A stretch of 5,805 bases of DNA from the NCBI GenBank assembly GCA_964530215.1, contig CAZHAJ010000123.1, positions 1-5,805 on the forward strand, given 5' to 3'. Of this stretch, positions 4,727-5,805 are shown one piece after another. The translations under genes were made by a program, and so were the position numbers. This stretch comes from JAAXTT01 sp964530215. GTDB lineage: Bacteria > Bacillota > Desulfotomaculia > Desulfotomaculales > Desulfocucumaceae. A model generated the notes under the pieces. The model was not told where the DNA came from, did not search any database, and saw only the letters and a program-made list of their open reading frames with translations. Every line of letters starts with the position of its first letter. Positions within the stretch are counted from its first letter, which is position 1.

Positions 4727-5661
4727 GAGAATATCGGATAGGCACTAGGAAAAGCATGCTGGCTATGTGGCAGGCAAATTGGGTAGCCAAAAAATTAAGA
4801 GAGCAAATGCCCGGCATAAAAATAACTGTTGTGGGGATCAAAACAAAAGGGGACAAAATATTGGATACAGCCCTTGCAAAAATAGGTGACAAGGGCCTTT
4901 TTACAAGGGAATTAGAAGACGCCCTGCTGACAGGCAAGGTGGATATGGCCATACACAGCATGAAGGATCTGCCCACAACTCTGCCCCAGGGATTAATGCT
5001 GGGGGCTATTTGTCAACGGGAATGTCCGGCAGATGTATTAATTTCCAATAGCCGAGGGGATCTTTTATCATTACCCCGGGAAGCAATAATCGGCACCAGC
5101 AGCCTTAGACGCATAGCACAATTGAAAAGCTTTCGTCAGGATTTTAAAATGGTAAATATCAGGGGAAATCTGGACACCCGTTTATATAAACTTGAAACTG
5201 AGAATATTGACGCTTTAGTTTTGGCTTATGCAGGAATTGTAAGGTTGGGCTATGGTAATAAAATAGCTCAAAAACTGCCTTATGACATCTGCCTGCCGGC
5301 AGTGGGGCAAGGAGCCATCGGAGTGGAGGTTCGCACCGATGACAAAGATATGCTGGGCCTTACGGAAAGATTGAATCATTTGCCATCCAGTCAGGCTGTT
5401 AAATCTGAAAGAGCATTACTTAAGCGCTTGGAAGGTGGCTGTCAAATCCCTGTGGGAGCCCTTGCCATAGCGGTAGGAAGAGAAATAACATTGGAAGCTA
5501 TGGTGTCAAGTCTGGACGGCCTTCAAGTGGTAAGAATGAAAATAACAGGGATGTTAGAGGACGCCGAAGGACTAGGTGAAAAATTGGCAGATCAAATGTT
5601 GAACAAAGGGGCAGATGAAATATTGAAAAAGGTAAGGCAGGAGTTTGATATAAGTGGCTGA
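4723..5661 (+). CDS. hemC: Hydroxymethylbilane synthase (porphobilinogen deaminase)
   Basis: This 312-residue cytosolic enzyme joins four porphobilinogen units into hydroxymethylbilane. Key motifs are intact. R-I-G-T-R-K-S lies at residues 5-11, and I-H-S-M-K-D-L-P at 77-84 carries catalytic Asp82, the counterpart of E. coli Asp84. G-T-S-S-L-R-R is at 124-130, R-G-N-L-D-T-R-L at 147-154 and P-A-V-G-Q-G-A-I-G at 192-200. E-G-G-C-Q-I-P (237-243) holds Cys240, which carries the dipyrromethane cofactor. Length is normal for the family. ATG 4723 overlaps the hemA stop (ATGA) and is served by GGAGGAG (4711-4717), so coupling to hemA is likely. The last codons overlap the cobA start by 8 nt. The final 41 bases of this gene are contained in a 55-bp segment duplicated at the right edge. 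Confidence 0.97.
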   Translation: MREYRIGTRKSMLAMWQANWVAKKLREQMPGIKITVVGIKTKGDKILDTALAKIGDKGLFTRELEDALLTGKVDMAIHSMKDLPTTLPQGLMLGAICQRECPADVLISNSRGDLLSLPREAIIGTSSLRRIAQLKSFRQDFKMVNIRGNLDTRLYKLETENIDALVLAYAGIVRLGYGNKIAQKLPYDICLPAVGQGAIGVEVRTDDKDMLGLTERLNHLPSSQAVKSERALLKRLEGGCQIPVGALAIAVGREITLEAMVSSLDGLQVVRMKITGMLEDAEGLGEKLADQMLNKGADEILKKVRQEFDISG

Positions 5662-5675
5662 TAAAGGAGTAGTAT
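5621..5675 (+). repeat. First copy of an exact 55-bp direct repeat (hemC tail / cobA start)
   Basis: The 55 bases from TATTGAAAAAGG to AGGAGTAGTAT recur without a mismatch at 5751-5805, 130 bp downstream. This copy is in its natural context: it encodes the conserved end of HemC, the ribosome site AGGAG (5639-5643) and the GTG start of cobA. Confidence 0.97.
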
Positions 5676-5791
5676 ATTTAGTAGGTGCAGGTCCCGGAGA
5701 TCCAAGATTAATCACCCTAAGGGGCAAGGAATGTATTCAAAGGGCAGATGTATTGAAAAAGGTAAGGCAGGAGTTTGATATAAGTGGCTGA
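5654..5791 (+). CDS. cobA: 5' end of uroporphyrinogen-III C-methyltransferase, truncated or rearranged at the right edge
   Basis: GTG 5654 follows AGGAG (5639-5643) by 10 nt and overlaps the hemC stop by 8 nt. The opening V-Y-L-V-G-A-G-P-G-D-P-R-L-I-T-L-R-G (residues 7-24) is the SAM-binding N-terminus of the family. That enzyme methylates uroporphyrinogen III at C2 and C7 to give precorrin-2, feeding siroheme and cobalamin. The genuine sequence runs through Q-R-A-D-V-L (about 5755); a family member would then continue with a V-Y-D-R-L-like segment. Instead the frame passes into a second copy of the hemC tail (K-K-V-R-Q-E-F-D-I-S-G) and stops at 5789-5791, giving only 45 codons. This is best read as a partial gene with a false or rearranged end. 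Whether the full gene is fused to hemD, as in many Clostridia, cannot be seen. Confidence 0.8.
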   Translation: MADKGVVYLVGAGPGDPRLITLRGKECIQRADVLKKVRQEFDISG

Positions 5792-5805
5792 TAAAGGAGT
5801 AGTAT
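5751..5805 (+). repeat. Second copy of the 55-bp direct repeat, ending exactly at the window edge
   Basis: This copy is identical to 5621-5675 and runs to the last base of the window. Its left junction interrupts the conserved cobA coding sequence just after G-C-A-G-A-T-G-T-A-T-T-G. The words GCAGATG and TATTG occur near both sites (three bases further apart in hemC), so the join falls at microhomology. A contig-end assembly loop is the simplest reading, and a true 130-bp tandem duplication is the alternative. Confidence 0.97.

Noticed and set aside
4671..4976. 101-codon minus-strand open frame across hemA/hemC
   Set aside because: It covers the hemA-hemC junction and conserved HemC motifs on the other strand, so it is a by-product of that coding sequence.
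1..5805. CRISPR array, insertion sequence, phage or defence system
   Set aside because: No regularly spaced repeats, transposase, integrase or nuclease/ATPase motifs are visible. The only long direct repeat is the 55-bp pair at the right edge.

Overview
The window looks like a chromosomal piece of an AT-rich, low-GC Gram-positive bacterium (Bacillota, class Clostridia). Support comes from strong AGGAGG-type ribosome sites, TTG starts on two well-conserved genes, tiny hydrophobic proteins of the kind common in endospore formers, a selenocysteine tRNA, and a siroheme/heme gene order that I associate with Desulfotomaculum/Peptococcaceae-like sulfate reducers. That lineage assignment is an inference.

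Left part (1-1490): an accessory-looking stretch of very small genes. The 3' end of a two-helix membrane protein enters from the left edge and converges on a 32-residue single-helix protein on the minus strand. A 30-residue single-helix protein, also on the minus strand, is followed by a long hairpin. After a roughly 345-base AT-rich gap come three small plus-strand genes of 28, 57 and 42 residues. All three share an Asn-Ser-Phe core (D-N-S-F-[IV]-L). Two of them run on from it into a leucine/isoleucine-rich helix, so they look like paralogues. A perfect 14-bp inverted repeat follows the second gene and a clear intrinsic terminator follows the third.

Middle (1491-1785): a 98-nt tRNA-Sec (UCA anticodon) on the minus strand, tail to tail with the third small gene. 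A divergent AT-rich promoter region separates it from the biosynthetic operon.

Right part (1786-5805): a tightly packed plus-strand operon. It encodes a long-chain polyprenyl diphosphate synthase, precorrin-2 dehydrogenase (siroheme branch), glutamyl-tRNA reductase (HemA), hydroxymethylbilane synthase (HemC) and the first codons of uroporphyrinogen-III C-methyltransferase (CobA type). HemA starts the C5 tetrapyrrole pathway, HemC makes the linear tetrapyrrole, CobA makes precorrin-2, and the dehydrogenase oxidises it to sirohydrochlorin. The polyprenyl synthase would supply the quinone side chain. The operon therefore joins tetrapyrrole and quinone-tail supply, which fits an anaerobic respirer. 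HemL, HemB and HemD are not visible.

The last 55 bases (5751-5805) exactly repeat 5621-5675, across the hemC/cobA junction. The cobA reading frame is thereby spliced back into the hemC tail. This looks like a contig-end assembly loop, or less likely a real 130-bp tandem duplication. I see no clear new multi-gene system. The most open items are the D-N-S-F microprotein cluster and its associated hairpin.
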